Counted from the first letter of the stretch, positions 25,081 to 34,581 are shown. The stretch: DNA of 64,000 bases from Flagellimonas sp947499585 (GCF_044596045.1 NZ_CP138995.1:310001-374000), one strand, 5' to 3'. A program made the numbers and translations. Notes: generated by a model not told the origin, from the sequence alone.

Positions 25081-27482
25081 GGAATTAATTTGAGGTTTTT
25101 GTTCAATTGTATTTGTTTACTCTTGGGTATTTTGACCAATATTTTTTGGTTACCATATTGAATGGCAATCTCCTTTTTTTCATTCGCTTTAAGTGTCATT
25201 TGTGTCAATTCCCCATCTTTCCATTCCAAATCGACTGTAATATTCCCTCTTGATTTAAGACCAGTTATCGACCCATTCTTCCATTTTGGGGGTAATGCCG
25301 GCAATAACCTTAAAAATCCTTCGTGAGATTGAAGTAACAGCTCTGCCACTCCAGCGGTATACCCAAAATTCCCATCAATTTGGAAAGGTGGGTGCATATC
25401 AAACAAATTATCTGCCAACGAAATTTGTAAGAATTTATCAATATTTTCTTGAGCCGAGAGCCCATCCAGTAAACGGCCGTTCATATTGATCATCCAAGCT
25501 CGGCTCCAACCAGTGCCCGCACCTCGATGTTCAAGACGATAATCTATTGTTCTCTGGGCAGCAGCAAATGCCTTTGGATTACTTTCCACAATATCATCAC
25601 CTGGATGCAGTGCATATAGATGAGACATATGACGATGACCTTTTTCCGGCTCGTCATAGGGTTCATTCCATTCCAAAATACGTCCATCCTCTCCTATAAG
25701 CACACCTGGATGTAAGTTTCGTCTTTTTTCCCTCACTTCCTTTACAAGCGAATCTTGGATTCCCAAAATTTTTGAAGCTTCCAAAAAGTTATCAAATACC
25801 TCTCCTATTATTTGATGTCCCATAGCACTTCCATAGGAAACCGCTGCAGATTTTCCGTTGGGTGCTAGATATGAATTTTCCGGAGATGTTTCCGGAGCTG
25901 ACACCCATTTTTTGCTCTTCTTATCCCATATCAACCAATCCAAATAGAAAGCTGCCAAATCTTTAAGCACCGGATAAGCTCGTTCCCTAAGAAAAACAGC
26001 ATCCTTCGTAAATTGATAATGCTCCCAATAATGTTGTGCACACCATCCTCCCCCATGAATCCATGAGCCCCAATAGGCTCTTTCTGCCCGCATAAAAGGG
26101 GTGGCCCAAAGATCGGTTGTATGATGGGCCATTGTTCCTCGATTAATCCCGTATTGTACTTTAGCTGTAGTTTTTCCTCTTTCCAACACCCGGTCAATCA
26201 AATCGAAAAATGGTTGGTGCAATTCACTCAGATTGGTGACCTCTGCCGACCAATAATTCATCTGTAAGTTGATGTTCAGGTGATAATCAGCATTCCAAGG
26301 GGCTTCAATATGATCATTCCAGAGTCCCTGTAGATTGGCAGGGTTGGTATTTGGGCGTGAGCAGGCAATTAAAAGATAGCGTCCAAATTGAAAAAGAGTA
26401 GCTGCAAGCGCATTATCATTTTCTCTTTTTTTTATTCGTTCCAATCGCTGGTTAGTTGGTATTTTGTCCAATTCACGACCTCCCAAATCAAAAGAAACCC
26501 TTTTATACAGTTCCTGATAATCCCCTATATGATCAGACAAAAGCGATTCGAAGGGTTTTCTCAGAATTTTCGATAGGGTTTCGTCATTCTTTTTCACATA
26601 GTTTTCACCATGATAAAAAGAGGTGTTGGCAACTATAAAAAGTAGTGCTTTTTTCACGCCTTTCAGTACTATTTTGCCATCCTTGGCCAGAACCGTCCCT
26701 GAATTATTTATTACTTTCAATCGCGTCTCAAAACGCACCCCATAGTCTATCGATAATGGTTTTGAGAATCTTTTTCCATCATTTTGGGTTACCATACCCT
26801 TCATACTAATTTCACTAGGGGTTGGGTTGACCATTTTGACCGTAGGCTGGTCATGGTCTTTAGGTCGATCCAATTTCAATTCAAGATTCAATCCATCTTT
26901 AGCGGTTGTGGTCAATTCAATTACCAAAGCATCATCTGGATGTGATGCGAATACTTTTTGAGCGTATTGTGCTTGGTTCATTGTATATGAAGTGGTGACC
27001 AGTGCTTTGTTAAGGTCAAGCTCTCGCCGATAGTTGGAAATGTCGCTCTCCCCTTCAAAATCAATATATAGATCTCCCATAGTCTGATGGGAACGTAGAA
27101 TAGTTTTGTTTGAGAATTTTTCTACAATAAGGCTATCCACTTGCTCCGTTTTCCCCTCTTCCAACAATTGTCTCAAAAGAGTAAGATCAGCGCTGTTTCC
27201 CTTACTGCTTTCCCAATCGGGACCACCGGCCCACATGGAATCTTCATTCAGTTGAATCCTCTCGCTATGAGGGTCGCCAAACACCATGGCTCCCAAACGA
27301 CCATTTCCAACGGGCAAGGCTTGCATCCATTCTTTTGCGGGTTCTGAATACCAAAGTACATTTTGGGAATCTTCGGCATCTTGGGCCCGAACTAACGCAT
27401 TGCTGCATGCGAGTATAATCAAACCGGCAATTAGAGTGCGTACGTTTTTAATTTTTTTGACTATCTGAATGAGGTTTCCCAT
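25077..27482 (-). CDS. GH95 alpha-L-fucosidase (or alpha-L-galactosidase)
   Basis: The product of about 800 residues has a signal peptide (to about LVRAQ) and the whole GH95 architecture. An N-terminal beta-domain contains WMQALPVGNGRLGAMVFG and IQLNEDSMWAGGP. A long (alpha/alpha)6 barrel follows (SRPNTNPANLQGLWND, NLQMNYWSAEVTNL, HGGGWCAQHYWEHYQFT, SPENSYLAPNG, RGAGTGWSRAW), then a C-terminal beta-domain. GH95 enzymes invert the anomeric centre and usually cut alpha-1,2-fucose; some cut L-galactose. The frame opens at 27509, but the ATG at 27482 lies just after the upstream stop (TAACATG) and gives a better signal peptide. It overlaps the next gene by 4 bp. Confidence 0.92.
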   Translation of the reverse strand: MGNLIQIVKKIKNVRTLIAGLIILACSNALVRAQDAEDSQNVLWYSEPAKEWMQALPVGNGRLGAMVFGDPHSERIQLNEDSMWAGGPDWESSKGNSADLTLLRQLLEEGKTEQVDSLIVEKFSNKTILRSHQTMGDLYIDFEGESDISNYRRELDLNKALVTTSYTMNQAQYAQKVFASHPDDALVIELTTTAKDGLNLELKLDRPKDHDQPTVKMVNPTPSEISMKGMVTQNDGKRFSKPLSIDYGVRFETRLKVINNSGTVLAKDGKIVLKGVKKALLFIVANTSFYHGENYVKKNDETLSKILRKPFESLLSDHIGDYQELYKRVSFDLGGRELDKIPTNQRLERIKKRENDNALAATLFQFGRYLLIACSRPNTNPANLQGLWNDHIEAPWNADYHLNINLQMNYWSAEVTNLSELHQPFFDLIDRVLERGKTTAKVQYGINRGTMAHHTTDLWATPFMRAERAYWGSWIHGGGWCAQHYWEHYQFTKDAVFLRERAYPVLKDLAAFYLDWLIWDKKSKKWVSAPETSPENSYLAPNGKSAAVSYGSAMGHQIIGEVFDNFLEASKILGIQDSLVKEVREKRRNLHPGVLIGEDGRILEWNEPYDEPEKGHRHMSHLYALHPGDDIVESNPKAFAAAQRTIDYRLEHRGAGTGWSRAWMINMNGRLLDGLSAQENIDKFLQISLADNLFDMHPPFQIDGNFGYTAGVAELLLQSHEGFLRLLPALPPKWKNGSITGLKSRGNITVDLEWKDGELTQMTLKANEKKEIAIQYGNQKILVKIPKSKQIQLNKNLKLIP

Positions 27483-27483
27483 G

Positions 27484-28311
27484 TTATAAATTATAGAATT
27501 CTTGTGCATTCAGACCCATAACCCGGTTTTGAACCTCTTCTGAAAATTGTTTTAAATAGGCATCGAGAATGGACAATACCCTTGGGTACGAAGCAGAAAG
27601 CAAACAAACGGGCCAATCGGACCCAAACATGATTCTATTTGTAGCGAAGGATTTGAAGACAACATCGAGATATGGATGAAAATCCTCATTGTCAAAGGCA
27701 TTCTGGCTAGTCTCGGTTACCATACCCGATACTTTGCAATAGACATTCTTAAAGGAACCAAGTTGCTGGATGCGATGCTCCCACTTGCTATCAATATTTC
27801 CATTGATAACAGGTTTTGCAATGTGATCAAGTACAAAACGTTGTTTGGGAAACATTTTGACCAATTCAACTGCAGCGGGCAGTTGTTTTGGATATATTAA
27901 AATGTCATAGGTGAATCCATAAGTCTCAAGTTTAGATATTCCCCGCAAGAAATTTGGCTTAAGCATGAAATGGTCATCGGCCTCATCCTGCACAATATGT
28001 CGCAACCCTTTTAATTTAGGGTATTTTGAATAGCTGTCGAGTTTCTGCTCGATATCTTGGGAGCATAAATCCATCCAACCAACCACGCCTAAAACAAAAG
28101 GATTTTCTTTTGCACATTGTAGCAGGAAGTCGGTTTCTTTTTCAGATTGGTCGGCTTGGACCGCTACACAACCATCCATCTGGGCATGTTTAAGTATTGG
28201 AGCCAGATTTGAAGGTAAAAAGTCTTTTTTGATAACCTCCATTTTCGAATTGATCCAAGCATGGGTAACCGGATCATAATTCCAAAAGTGCTGGTGGCTA
28301 TCAATTCTCAT
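27484..28311 (-). CDS. Amidohydrolase-family L-fuconolactonase
   Basis: This protein of about 275 residues has the amidohydrolase_2 start motif (RIDSHQHFWNY), conserved GVVGWMDL, LRHIVQDE and FVLDHIAKP, and the C-terminal metal/active-site Asp in MFGSDWPVCLL. Members of this branch open sugar lactones. In the L-fuconate pathway it hydrolyses L-fucono-1,5-lactone to L-fuconate. The frame opens at 28320, but the ATG at 28311 begins MRIDSHQHFW, the common start of the family, just after the upstream stop codon. It acts in the cytoplasm. Confidence 0.88.
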   Translation of the reverse strand: MRIDSHQHFWNYDPVTHAWINSKMEVIKKDFLPSNLAPILKHAQMDGCVAVQADQSEKETDFLLQCAKENPFVLGVVGWMDLCSQDIEQKLDSYSKYPKLKGLRHIVQDEADDHFMLKPNFLRGISKLETYGFTYDILIYPKQLPAAVELVKMFPKQRFVLDHIAKPVINGNIDSKWEHRIQQLGSFKNVYCKVSGMVTETSQNAFDNEDFHPYLDVVFKSFATNRIMFGSDWPVCLLSASYPRVLSILDAYLKQFSEEVQNRVMGLNAQEFYNL

Positions 28312-28312
28312 A

Positions 28313-29167
28313 TCATTCAAATGCTATTATATGTTGTTTTGAAGTTCCTAGCCCATCTATGCCCAGTTCCACTACATCCCCTGGGTTAAGATATTTAGGA
28401 GGGTTCAAACCCAATCCTACACCAAAAGGGGTGCCAGTGGATACAATATCGCCTGGCAACAGCGTCATAAACTGGCTGATATAACTCACCAGTTCTGGAA
28501 TGTCAAATACAAAATCAGAGGTATTGCTGTCTTGCATGGTTTCCCCATTCAATTTTAACCATAGATCAAGGTTATGGGGATTTTTTATTTCATCTTTTGT
28601 GACCAAATATGGACCTAGGGGAGCAAAAGTGTCACAGCTCTTTCCTTTTACCCACTGTCCTTCGCGCTCCAATTGGTATTCCCGCTCACTATAATCGTTG
28701 TGTAATACGTAACCAGCTATATGGGCCATCGCATTTTCTTCATCCACATAAGATGCTTTTTTACCAATAACAAAGGCCAGCTCCACTTCCCAATCGGTTT
28801 TTTGACTTCCTTTTGGAATGATCACATCATCATTTGGCCCAGCAATGGCAGAAGTGGCCTTGAAAAATAAAACGGGTTCTTTGGGCACATCCATACCACT
28901 TTCGGCAGCATGTTGCGCGTAGTTAAGTCCGACACAAACAATTTTGGATGGTCTTTTTATAGGTGGGCCTAGTCTTACATCCTCTTTTACAATAGGACAT
29001 TCATGTCCATTTTTACCCAGCCAAGCTTCAAGTTGAGTCAGACCGTTGCCTCCAAAAAAATCTTCATCGAAGTCATTAACAAAACCGCTTACATCCAGTC
29101 TGGTTTTATCATTAAGCTCAACACCCGGTTTTTCATTGTCCTTAGCACCAAATCGTATGAGTTTCAT
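28313..29167 (-). CDS. 2,4-diketo-3-deoxy-L-fuconate hydrolase (FAH family)
   Basis: The 284-residue protein is a fumarylacetoacetate hydrolase-family enzyme: KIVCVGLNYAQHAAESG, a metal site in DWEVELAFVIGK (Glu/Glu/Asp set), GYVLHNDYSEREYQ, KSCDTFAPLGPYLVT and STGTPFGVGLG. In the non-phosphorylated L-fucose pathway this family splits 2,4-diketo-3-deoxy-L-fuconate into pyruvate and L-lactate. All preceding steps are encoded beside it and an L-lactate dehydrogenase closes the operon, which supports the assignment. It overlaps the lactonase reading frame by a few bases. Confidence 0.9.
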   Translation of the reverse strand: MKLIRFGAKDNEKPGVELNDKTRLDVSGFVNDFDEDFFGGNGLTQLEAWLGKNGHECPIVKEDVRLGPPIKRPSKIVCVGLNYAQHAAESGMDVPKEPVLFFKATSAIAGPNDDVIIPKGSQKTDWEVELAFVIGKKASYVDEENAMAHIAGYVLHNDYSEREYQLEREGQWVKGKSCDTFAPLGPYLVTKDEIKNPHNLDLWLKLNGETMQDSNTSDFVFDIPELVSYISQFMTLLPGDIVSTGTPFGVGLGLNPPKYLNPGDVVELGIDGLGTSKQHIIAFE

Positions 29168-29185
29168 ATAGGTATTATTTTATTC

Positions 29186-29965
29186 TTAACCGTTTAGTTT
29201 TATAAAACCTCCATCAATGGGGAAATCTGTCCCAGTGATAAAGGATGCTTCTTCAGAACACAGATAAAGCGCTAAGGAGGCTACCTCATCAGGTTTGGCC
29301 ATTCGACCAATGGGTTGTGTCTTTGAAAGTTTTTCAAACATTTCTTTTTCTTCTCCTGGATAATTTTTAGCTATAAAATTATCTACAAAAGGGGTATGTA
29401 CCCTAGCAGGTGAAATACTATTACAGCGAATACCGTGACCTATATAATCCATTGCAATGGAGTATGTCATTGTCAATACTGCTCCTTTAGTCATGGAGTA
29501 GGCAAACCTATCTGAAATACCAACCGTGGAAGCTATGGACGCCATATTAAGAATAATCCCCGTTCCCTGTTTTTTCATTTTTGGAATACATGCATAGATG
29601 CAGTTATAGACTCCCTTAATGTTTACCCGGTATAGTTTATCCATATCATTTTCTGAAGTGCCTTCAATATTGCCCACATGCGCAATCCCGGCATTGTTGA
29701 TCAATATATCAATGGAATTTTTAGCTGCGATACCCTGAACAGTTTCCTTTACTTGGCTTTGATTGGCAACATCACATTCATATACTTGTGCCTGACCTCC
29801 CTTTTCAAGAATTTCATCGACCACCTCTTGGGTTTTCTCCAATTGAAAATCCAAAATATGGACGTTAGCTCCGGAAGAGGCAAACTTCTTGGACAAGGAC
29901 TCTCCAATGCCACTGCCTCCACCAGTGATTATTACCGTTTTGTCTTTATAATTATAAGATGCCAT
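29186..29965 (-). CDS. SDR-family 2-keto-3-deoxy-L-fuconate dehydrogenase
   Basis: The 259-residue short-chain dehydrogenase has TGGGSGIG (about 14-21), NNAG, the serine in NMASIAS and a normal Y-x3-K (FAYSMTKGA). It resembles KDF dehydrogenases that use NAD+ to oxidise 2-keto-3-deoxy-L-fuconate to the 2,4-diketo compound. It sits directly before the FAH hydrolase gene (18 bp) that uses its product. Its start shares one base with the GH29 stop. It differs from the operon's other SDR, whose catalytic lysine is replaced. Confidence 0.88.
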   Translation of the reverse strand: MASYNYKDKTVIITGGGSGIGESLSKKFASSGANVHILDFQLEKTQEVVDEILEKGGQAQVYECDVANQSQVKETVQGIAAKNSIDILINNAGIAHVGNIEGTSENDMDKLYRVNIKGVYNCIYACIPKMKKQGTGIILNMASIASTVGISDRFAYSMTKGAVLTMTYSIAMDYIGHGIRCNSISPARVHTPFVDNFIAKNYPGEEKEMFEKLSKTQPIGRMAKPDEVASLALYLCSEEASFITGTDFPIDGGFIKLNG

Positions 29966-31308
29966 TATTTAAGGGTAATTTCTATTATAGTGTCTATGGA
30001 ATCCAATCTGGCTTCAGGGATTTGGATTGATAAACCGCTCTTATTCTTTTTATAGTTTACGGAGGTTTTATCCTTATAAAACTTTATTCCTTTTATCTTT
30101 TTATTGAAATCTTTTAGGAATACCTCCGTTTCACTTGCATCCAAAAGATGAAGGAATACTATCTTACCCTTTTGGGTAGAGGCCATTTTATCCGAAGGAG
30201 GAATTGGCCCTTGTGTGGTTCCATAGATTGTTTTCCCATTTACCCGCATCCATTCTCCAACTTCTTTTAGGGATTCCTTATGTTCTTCTTGAATCTTACC
30301 ATTGGGCATTGGGCCAACATTCAATAAAAGATTACTTCCATGTCCCGCGGCTTTGATAACATACTGAACCAACTCTTTTTTTGATTTATGCTTTCTGTCC
30401 TGTAGATTAAAACCCCATGAACCGTTGATGGTTTCACAAACTTCAAAAGGCAGATTTCCTACATCGGAAGCATCAGTGCCCCAACCTGTGGTGTTTTTTC
30501 CTGGCAAATCTTTTTCAAACATTTGAAAATCCTCACCTTCAATTGGTGCCAAGTGATGATTATTACCAATCAAACATTGCGGTTGTAGGTCATGAATCAA
30601 TTTGTAGATTTCATCATAATGCCAATCAACATTTAATTTACCGAATTTTTTTCCATCCCAGTCTTTCTGGTCCCAGTGTCCATCAAACCAAATGCCTGCT
30701 ATTTCACCATAATTGGTCAACAACTCTGTGAGTTGAACTTTCATAAAAGCTATGTACTTATCCCATTCCCCAGTTTCTGACCTTCCGGGTATTTCAGCAC
30801 CCGTTCTTCCCCTTGGAAAGTAATTATCATCGCGCCAATCTAACAGTGAATAGTAAAAAAACAGTTTTATACCCTCAGCCTTACATGCATCAGCCAAATC
30901 TTTCAATACATCTTTCCCATAAGGTGTCCTATCCACAATGTCATAGTCAGTAGCCTTGGTATCAAACATTGAAAAGCCGTCATGGTGCCTACTTGTAATG
31001 GTAATGTATTTCATTCCGGCATCCTTTGCCATTTTCACCCATTCCTTAGCATCATATTCAATAGGGTTAAAGAATATGGGCAGTTTCTCATAGGCCTTTA
31101 TTGGAATCTTTTGGGTTTGCATGACCCATTCACCATCTCCCAATATGCTATAGACTCCCCAGTGAATAAACATACCAAACTTAGCACTTTGAAACCATTG
31201 CCTGGCTTCTAAATTTGATTGCGATGGAGTATAATTTTCCTGTCCTTGACCAAAGCTCATAGTACCGGAAAGCAACAAAATAACAAGAAACTTACGGTGA
31301 GTTTTCAT
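29965..31308 (-). CDS. GH29 alpha-L-fucosidase
   Basis: The 447-residue exported protein (signal peptide MKTHRKFLVILLLSGTMSFG) is a single-domain GH29 enzyme. It contains GMFIHWGVYSILGDGEW, ITITSRHHDGFSMFDT and the nucleophile region GIWFDGHWDQ, followed by a small C-terminal beta-domain. It is a retaining exo-alpha-L-fucosidase of the periplasm, the third GH29 in the operon. It overlaps the fuconate dehydratase gene by 4 bp and touches the following SDR, so synthesis of degradative and catabolic enzymes is coupled. Confidence 0.9.
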   Translation of the reverse strand: MKTHRKFLVILLLSGTMSFGQGQENYTPSQSNLEARQWFQSAKFGMFIHWGVYSILGDGEWVMQTQKIPIKAYEKLPIFFNPIEYDAKEWVKMAKDAGMKYITITSRHHDGFSMFDTKATDYDIVDRTPYGKDVLKDLADACKAEGIKLFFYYSLLDWRDDNYFPRGRTGAEIPGRSETGEWDKYIAFMKVQLTELLTNYGEIAGIWFDGHWDQKDWDGKKFGKLNVDWHYDEIYKLIHDLQPQCLIGNNHHLAPIEGEDFQMFEKDLPGKNTTGWGTDASDVGNLPFEVCETINGSWGFNLQDRKHKSKKELVQYVIKAAGHGSNLLLNVGPMPNGKIQEEHKESLKEVGEWMRVNGKTIYGTTQGPIPPSDKMASTQKGKIVFLHLLDASETEVFLKDFNKKIKGIKFYKDKTSVNYKKNKSGLSIQIPEARLDSIDTIIEITLK

Positions 31309-32630
31309 AACAGTTCTGGTTTTGACATTTTTCTCCAGATTTCTCCTTCTGGAAAGGTGTATTGCTCCATTGAATCGGGCTTCATTTCAATACTATAACC
31401 CGGAAGGTTCGGAGGCATATATGCGCCATTTTTAATGACAACGGGGTCAATAAAATGTTCGTGCAAATGATCAACGTATTCAATGACCCTGTCTTCCATG
31501 GCACCACTTATACAGATAAAATCGACCATGGAAAGGTGCTGAACATATTCACAGAGACCAACTCCGCCCGCATGGGGACAAACAGGTATTTCAAATTTTG
31601 CCGCCATTAGTAGGATAGCCAATATTTCATTTACACCACCAACCCTGCAGCTATCAATCTGACAAACCTCTAAAGCTTTTGCTTGCATCAACTGCTTAAA
31701 AACAACCCTGTTCTGGCAATGTTCGCCAGTGGCAACTTTTATGGGCGCTACAGCTTCCGCTATTTTTGCATGTCCTAAAATATCATCTGGACTAGTGGGT
31801 TCTTCAATCCACCAAGGGTTGAATTTTTTCAGTTGAGCCATATTTTGAATGGCTTCCTGAACATCCCATTTTTGATTGGCATCCATCATCAATTTAAGAT
31901 CGTCACCAATTTCTTCCCTAATAATTGCCGCTCTTCGCATATCGTCTGCCAAGTCTGCGCCTACCTTCATCTTCAAATGTTTAAAGCCCGCTGATTTAGC
32001 CTCTTGGCACAAACGCCTCATTTTTTCATCGGAATAGCCTAGCCAACCGGCAGAAGTTGTGTAGGCAGGATATCCATTTTGAAGGAGGTATTCTATTCGT
32101 TCTTTTTTACTTGCCTCCTGTTTTTTTAATAGCAGTAATGCCTCTTGTGGGGTAATTGCATCGGTTATATAGGTAAAGTCAACACAGGAAACCAGCTCTT
32201 CTGCTGTCATTTCTGCTAAAAGCCGCCAAAGTGGTTTACCCTCTACTTTTGCATACAGATCCCAAACGGCATTGACCAAAGCCCCGGTAGCCAGGTGAAT
32301 AACCCCTTTCTCTGGCCCCAACCAGCGTAATTGGCTATCGCCAGTTATCATTTTCCAGAATCCCGCCATATCACTGGTAAAACTTTCCAAGGTCTTACCC
32401 ACAACAAGGTGGGACATAGATTTTATGGCGCTTACACAGATTTCGTTACCTCTACCTATGGTAAAAGTAAGTCCATGACCTTCAAGACCTTTTACATGAT
32501 CTGTTTCTAGTATTACATAAGCTGCTGAATAATCTGGGTCTGGATTCATTGCATCCGATCCGTCCAAATTCTTGCTCGTGGGAAAACGAATGTCCTTTAC
32601 TTTTATATTGGTTATGGAGATATTCAGCAT
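31305..32630 (-). CDS. L-fuconate dehydratase (enolase superfamily)
   Basis: The 441-residue protein is an enolase-superfamily acid-sugar dehydratase of the L-fuconate dehydratase/ENOSF1 type. It opens with DIRFPTSKNLDGSDAMNPDPDYSAAYV (residues 13-39), characteristic of that group. Catalytic parts are HLKMKVGAD (Lys base), LMMDANQKW (metal Asp), WWIEEPTSPDD (metal Glu) and VATGEHCQNRV (metal Glu). It dehydrates L-fuconate to 2-keto-3-deoxy-L-fuconate. It is the first gene of the operon; the AraC regulator gene ends 88 bp upstream. A TAnnTTTG box lies 18 bp before its start. Confidence 0.93.
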   Translation of the reverse strand: MLNISITNIKVKDIRFPTSKNLDGSDAMNPDPDYSAAYVILETDHVKGLEGHGLTFTIGRGNEICVSAIKSMSHLVVGKTLESFTSDMAGFWKMITGDSQLRWLGPEKGVIHLATGALVNAVWDLYAKVEGKPLWRLLAEMTAEELVSCVDFTYITDAITPQEALLLLKKQEASKKERIEYLLQNGYPAYTTSAGWLGYSDEKMRRLCQEAKSAGFKHLKMKVGADLADDMRRAAIIREEIGDDLKLMMDANQKWDVQEAIQNMAQLKKFNPWWIEEPTSPDDILGHAKIAEAVAPIKVATGEHCQNRVVFKQLMQAKALEVCQIDSCRVGGVNEILAILLMAAKFEIPVCPHAGGVGLCEYVQHLSMVDFICISGAMEDRVIEYVDHLHEHFIDPVVIKNGAYMPPNLPGYSIEMKPDSMEQYTFPEGEIWRKMSKPELL

Positions 32631-32647
32631 AGGATCACTTTATTTGA

Positions 32648-32655
32648 CAAAGTTA
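32648..32655 (-). promoter_or_regulatory. Putative -7 box of the fucose operon
   Basis: On the minus strand this reads TAACTTTG, a perfect match to the Bacteroidota -7 consensus TAnnTTTG, 17 bases upstream of the fuconate dehydratase ATG. No TTG stands at the usual -33 distance, which may mean an activator (the adjacent AraC protein) is needed. A palindrome CATGATGAGATTCATG (plus 32664-32679) overlaps the -33 region and may be its site. Confidence 0.45.
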
Positions 32656-32718
32656 TTATAGGGCATGAATCTCATCATGCATTATATTGCACCTACCAGT
32701 ATTTTTTTTGCAGAAAAG

Positions 32719-33585
32719 TCAGGTTATCCTATGCTGTCTTAGATATTCAGAAGGTGAAATTCCCATTATCTTTTTAAATTGGCGATTGAAATTTGAAACA
32801 CTATTGTATCCGGATTCGTAGCAAATCCGTGTAATATTATGATCATTTTCCGTTAACAATTTACAGGCATAACCAACCCTGATTTCATTTAGATATTCCT
32901 TGAAAGTTTTTCTATGTGTTTTTTTGAAATACCTGCTAAAAGCGGAAGTGTTCATATTTGCAATGGCAGCAACTTCCACCAATGTTATCGATCTATTAAA
33001 ATTATTGAAGATATATTGCAATACCCTATCCCTATTTATGTTGTAGCTCTTTTTAAAAGAGCTTAAATAACCTTTGCTGGACAAAAGAACCCTTTCAGTA
33101 TGATTAGCAAGGCTGTTCAGTATCTCCAAGAATTGTATCAACTTTTCAAAAGATCTCTTTTTTGGTAACTCTTTGATCAGCGCAATAACCTTTTTGTCCA
33201 AGCCTACAAACTTTATCCCCAAAATAGAGGTTTCGATCAAATCGGATACATTTTTTAGCTCTGGTGCATTTAGAAATTCTTTTCCCAAGAAATCTTTTTT
33301 GAAATGAATGGCATATGCCTCGGCAACTAAATTGGACGAATCGGAAAAATATTTTTTATCATTTAACCACATATGTGGCAGATTTGGGCCAATTAAAACA
33401 ACCTCACCTTCGGAGAATCGCTCAATACTGTCGCCTATAAACCTTGTTCCTGTACTTTTATTAATATAAACAAGTTCCAATTCAGGATGATAATGCCATA
33501 TTCTCAAAAAATAGGGGTAGCTGTTTTCTTTTATTGCAAACGAATTGTTTTCAATAATGGTCCTATCCAAGAAATGTAGCTTCAT
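32719..33585 (-). CDS. AraC-family transcriptional regulator of the fucose operon
   Basis: The preferred start at 33585 gives 288 residues: an N-terminal cupin-like sugar-sensing domain (PYFLRIWHYHPELELVYI, GEVVLIGPNLPHMWLND) and a C-terminal double helix-turn-helix AraC domain (ISLVEVAAIANMNTSAFSRYFKKTH-like first half, then GYACKLLTENDHNITRICYESGYNSVSNFNRQFKK). The frame is open to 33714, but the extra 43 residues have no counterpart in such regulators. It lies at the head of the fucose operon on the same strand, so it probably activates that operon in response to a fucose-derived signal. It reads away from the sigma factor gene. Confidence 0.87.
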   Translation of the reverse strand: MKLHFLDRTIIENNSFAIKENSYPYFLRIWHYHPELELVYINKSTGTRFIGDSIERFSEGEVVLIGPNLPHMWLNDKKYFSDSSNLVAEAYAIHFKKDFLGKEFLNAPELKNVSDLIETSILGIKFVGLDKKVIALIKELPKKRSFEKLIQFLEILNSLANHTERVLLSSKGYLSSFKKSYNINRDRVLQYIFNNFNRSITLVEVAAIANMNTSAFSRYFKKTHRKTFKEYLNEIRVGYACKLLTENDHNITRICYESGYNSVSNFNRQFKKIMGISPSEYLRQHRIT

Positions 33586-33861
33586 ACTATAACTTATTAT
33601 TTTATGGCACCCCCAATAACGGGCTTCCATGGTGATAAGGTTGACCTTGGAATATATCCACCCCTTTTCAATTGGGTGTTTGAAGATAGTTGATTTTGGC
33701 AATGCAATAAGCATTTTGCAATCCTATTAAGGCCACTCCATTTTATTCTTGTAATAAATTATTCTTATCAATCGGTTAGGATATTTATCATTTTTAGAAG
33801 ATAAATACATTTTTTATACATTTATCATATAAAATTTCATATTATCAAGTATTGAATTGAA

Positions 33862-34452
33862 ATGTCAACCTCAAACCTGAAAACCAACATACTACTCTTA
33901 ACGGAGTTCAAAAAGGGCAATAAAAAGGCTTTTCGGAAGCTATTTGAACTTTTTTGGGAACCTATGTTCATTAGGGCAAAATCAATAATCCTTGATGAGG
34001 ATGTGGCTAAGGATATCGTGCAGGAGATTTGGTTGAATTTGTGGCAAAAAAAGGAACACGGTAACTTTGAAAATTTTGAAGCCTATATTTTTAAGTCTGT
34101 CAGCTATGGTTGCTTTAAGTATTTACGTAATCATAAACTTAAAACTGCCCACCTCCAAGCTATAGCGGCATTGGAATTATCTATAGAATCCAATATCGCT
34201 GATCAACATAACTTGGATCAGACCCGGTTTATTATAGAAAAATCCTTGACAGAATTACCGCCCAGATGTCAACAGGTATTCAGACTTAGTCGTATGGAAT
34301 CTGCCAGTAATGAAGAAATTGCCCAACGTTTGGGCATCTCCAAACGGTCTGTGGAAAATCAAATGTCCATTGCGTTAAAGTCCATCCGACAAAATTTAAG
34401 GCTGGCCCAAAGCTCCTTGACCTCTCTTGTTATATTTATCACCCTCTTTTAA
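33862..34452 (+). CDS. ECF sigma factor (FecI-like, SusCD-linked)
   Basis: The 196-residue protein is a sigma-70 factor of the extracytoplasmic-function group. It has region 2 (ELFWEPMFIRAKSIILDEDVAKDIVQEIWLNLW) and region 4 (LPPRCQQVFRLSRMESASNEEIAQRLGISKRSVENQM). It begins a plus-strand locus followed by a FecR anti-sigma and a SusC with STN domain. This is the standard trans-envelope induction circuit: substrate at SusC signals through FecR, which frees the sigma factor to transcribe susC/susD and the genes after them. It is divergent from the AraC gene. Confidence 0.9.
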   Translation: MSTSNLKTNILLLTEFKKGNKKAFRKLFELFWEPMFIRAKSIILDEDVAKDIVQEIWLNLWQKKEHGNFENFEAYIFKSVSYGCFKYLRNHKLKTAHLQAIAALELSIESNIADQHNLDQTRFIIEKSLTELPPRCQQVFRLSRMESASNEEIAQRLGISKRSVENQMSIALKSIRQNLRLAQSSLTSLVIFITLF

Positions 34453-34581
34453 TATCTCCTCCGATAATTAGGCTCACTAAATTTCCACACTTCATCAGAA
34501 AATGTTAATAAAATGTTAATTTTAAAAAATTCATGTGAGTTTTCATGGCTTTGCGGTTCATAGTTATATAGCGCAGAAAAT

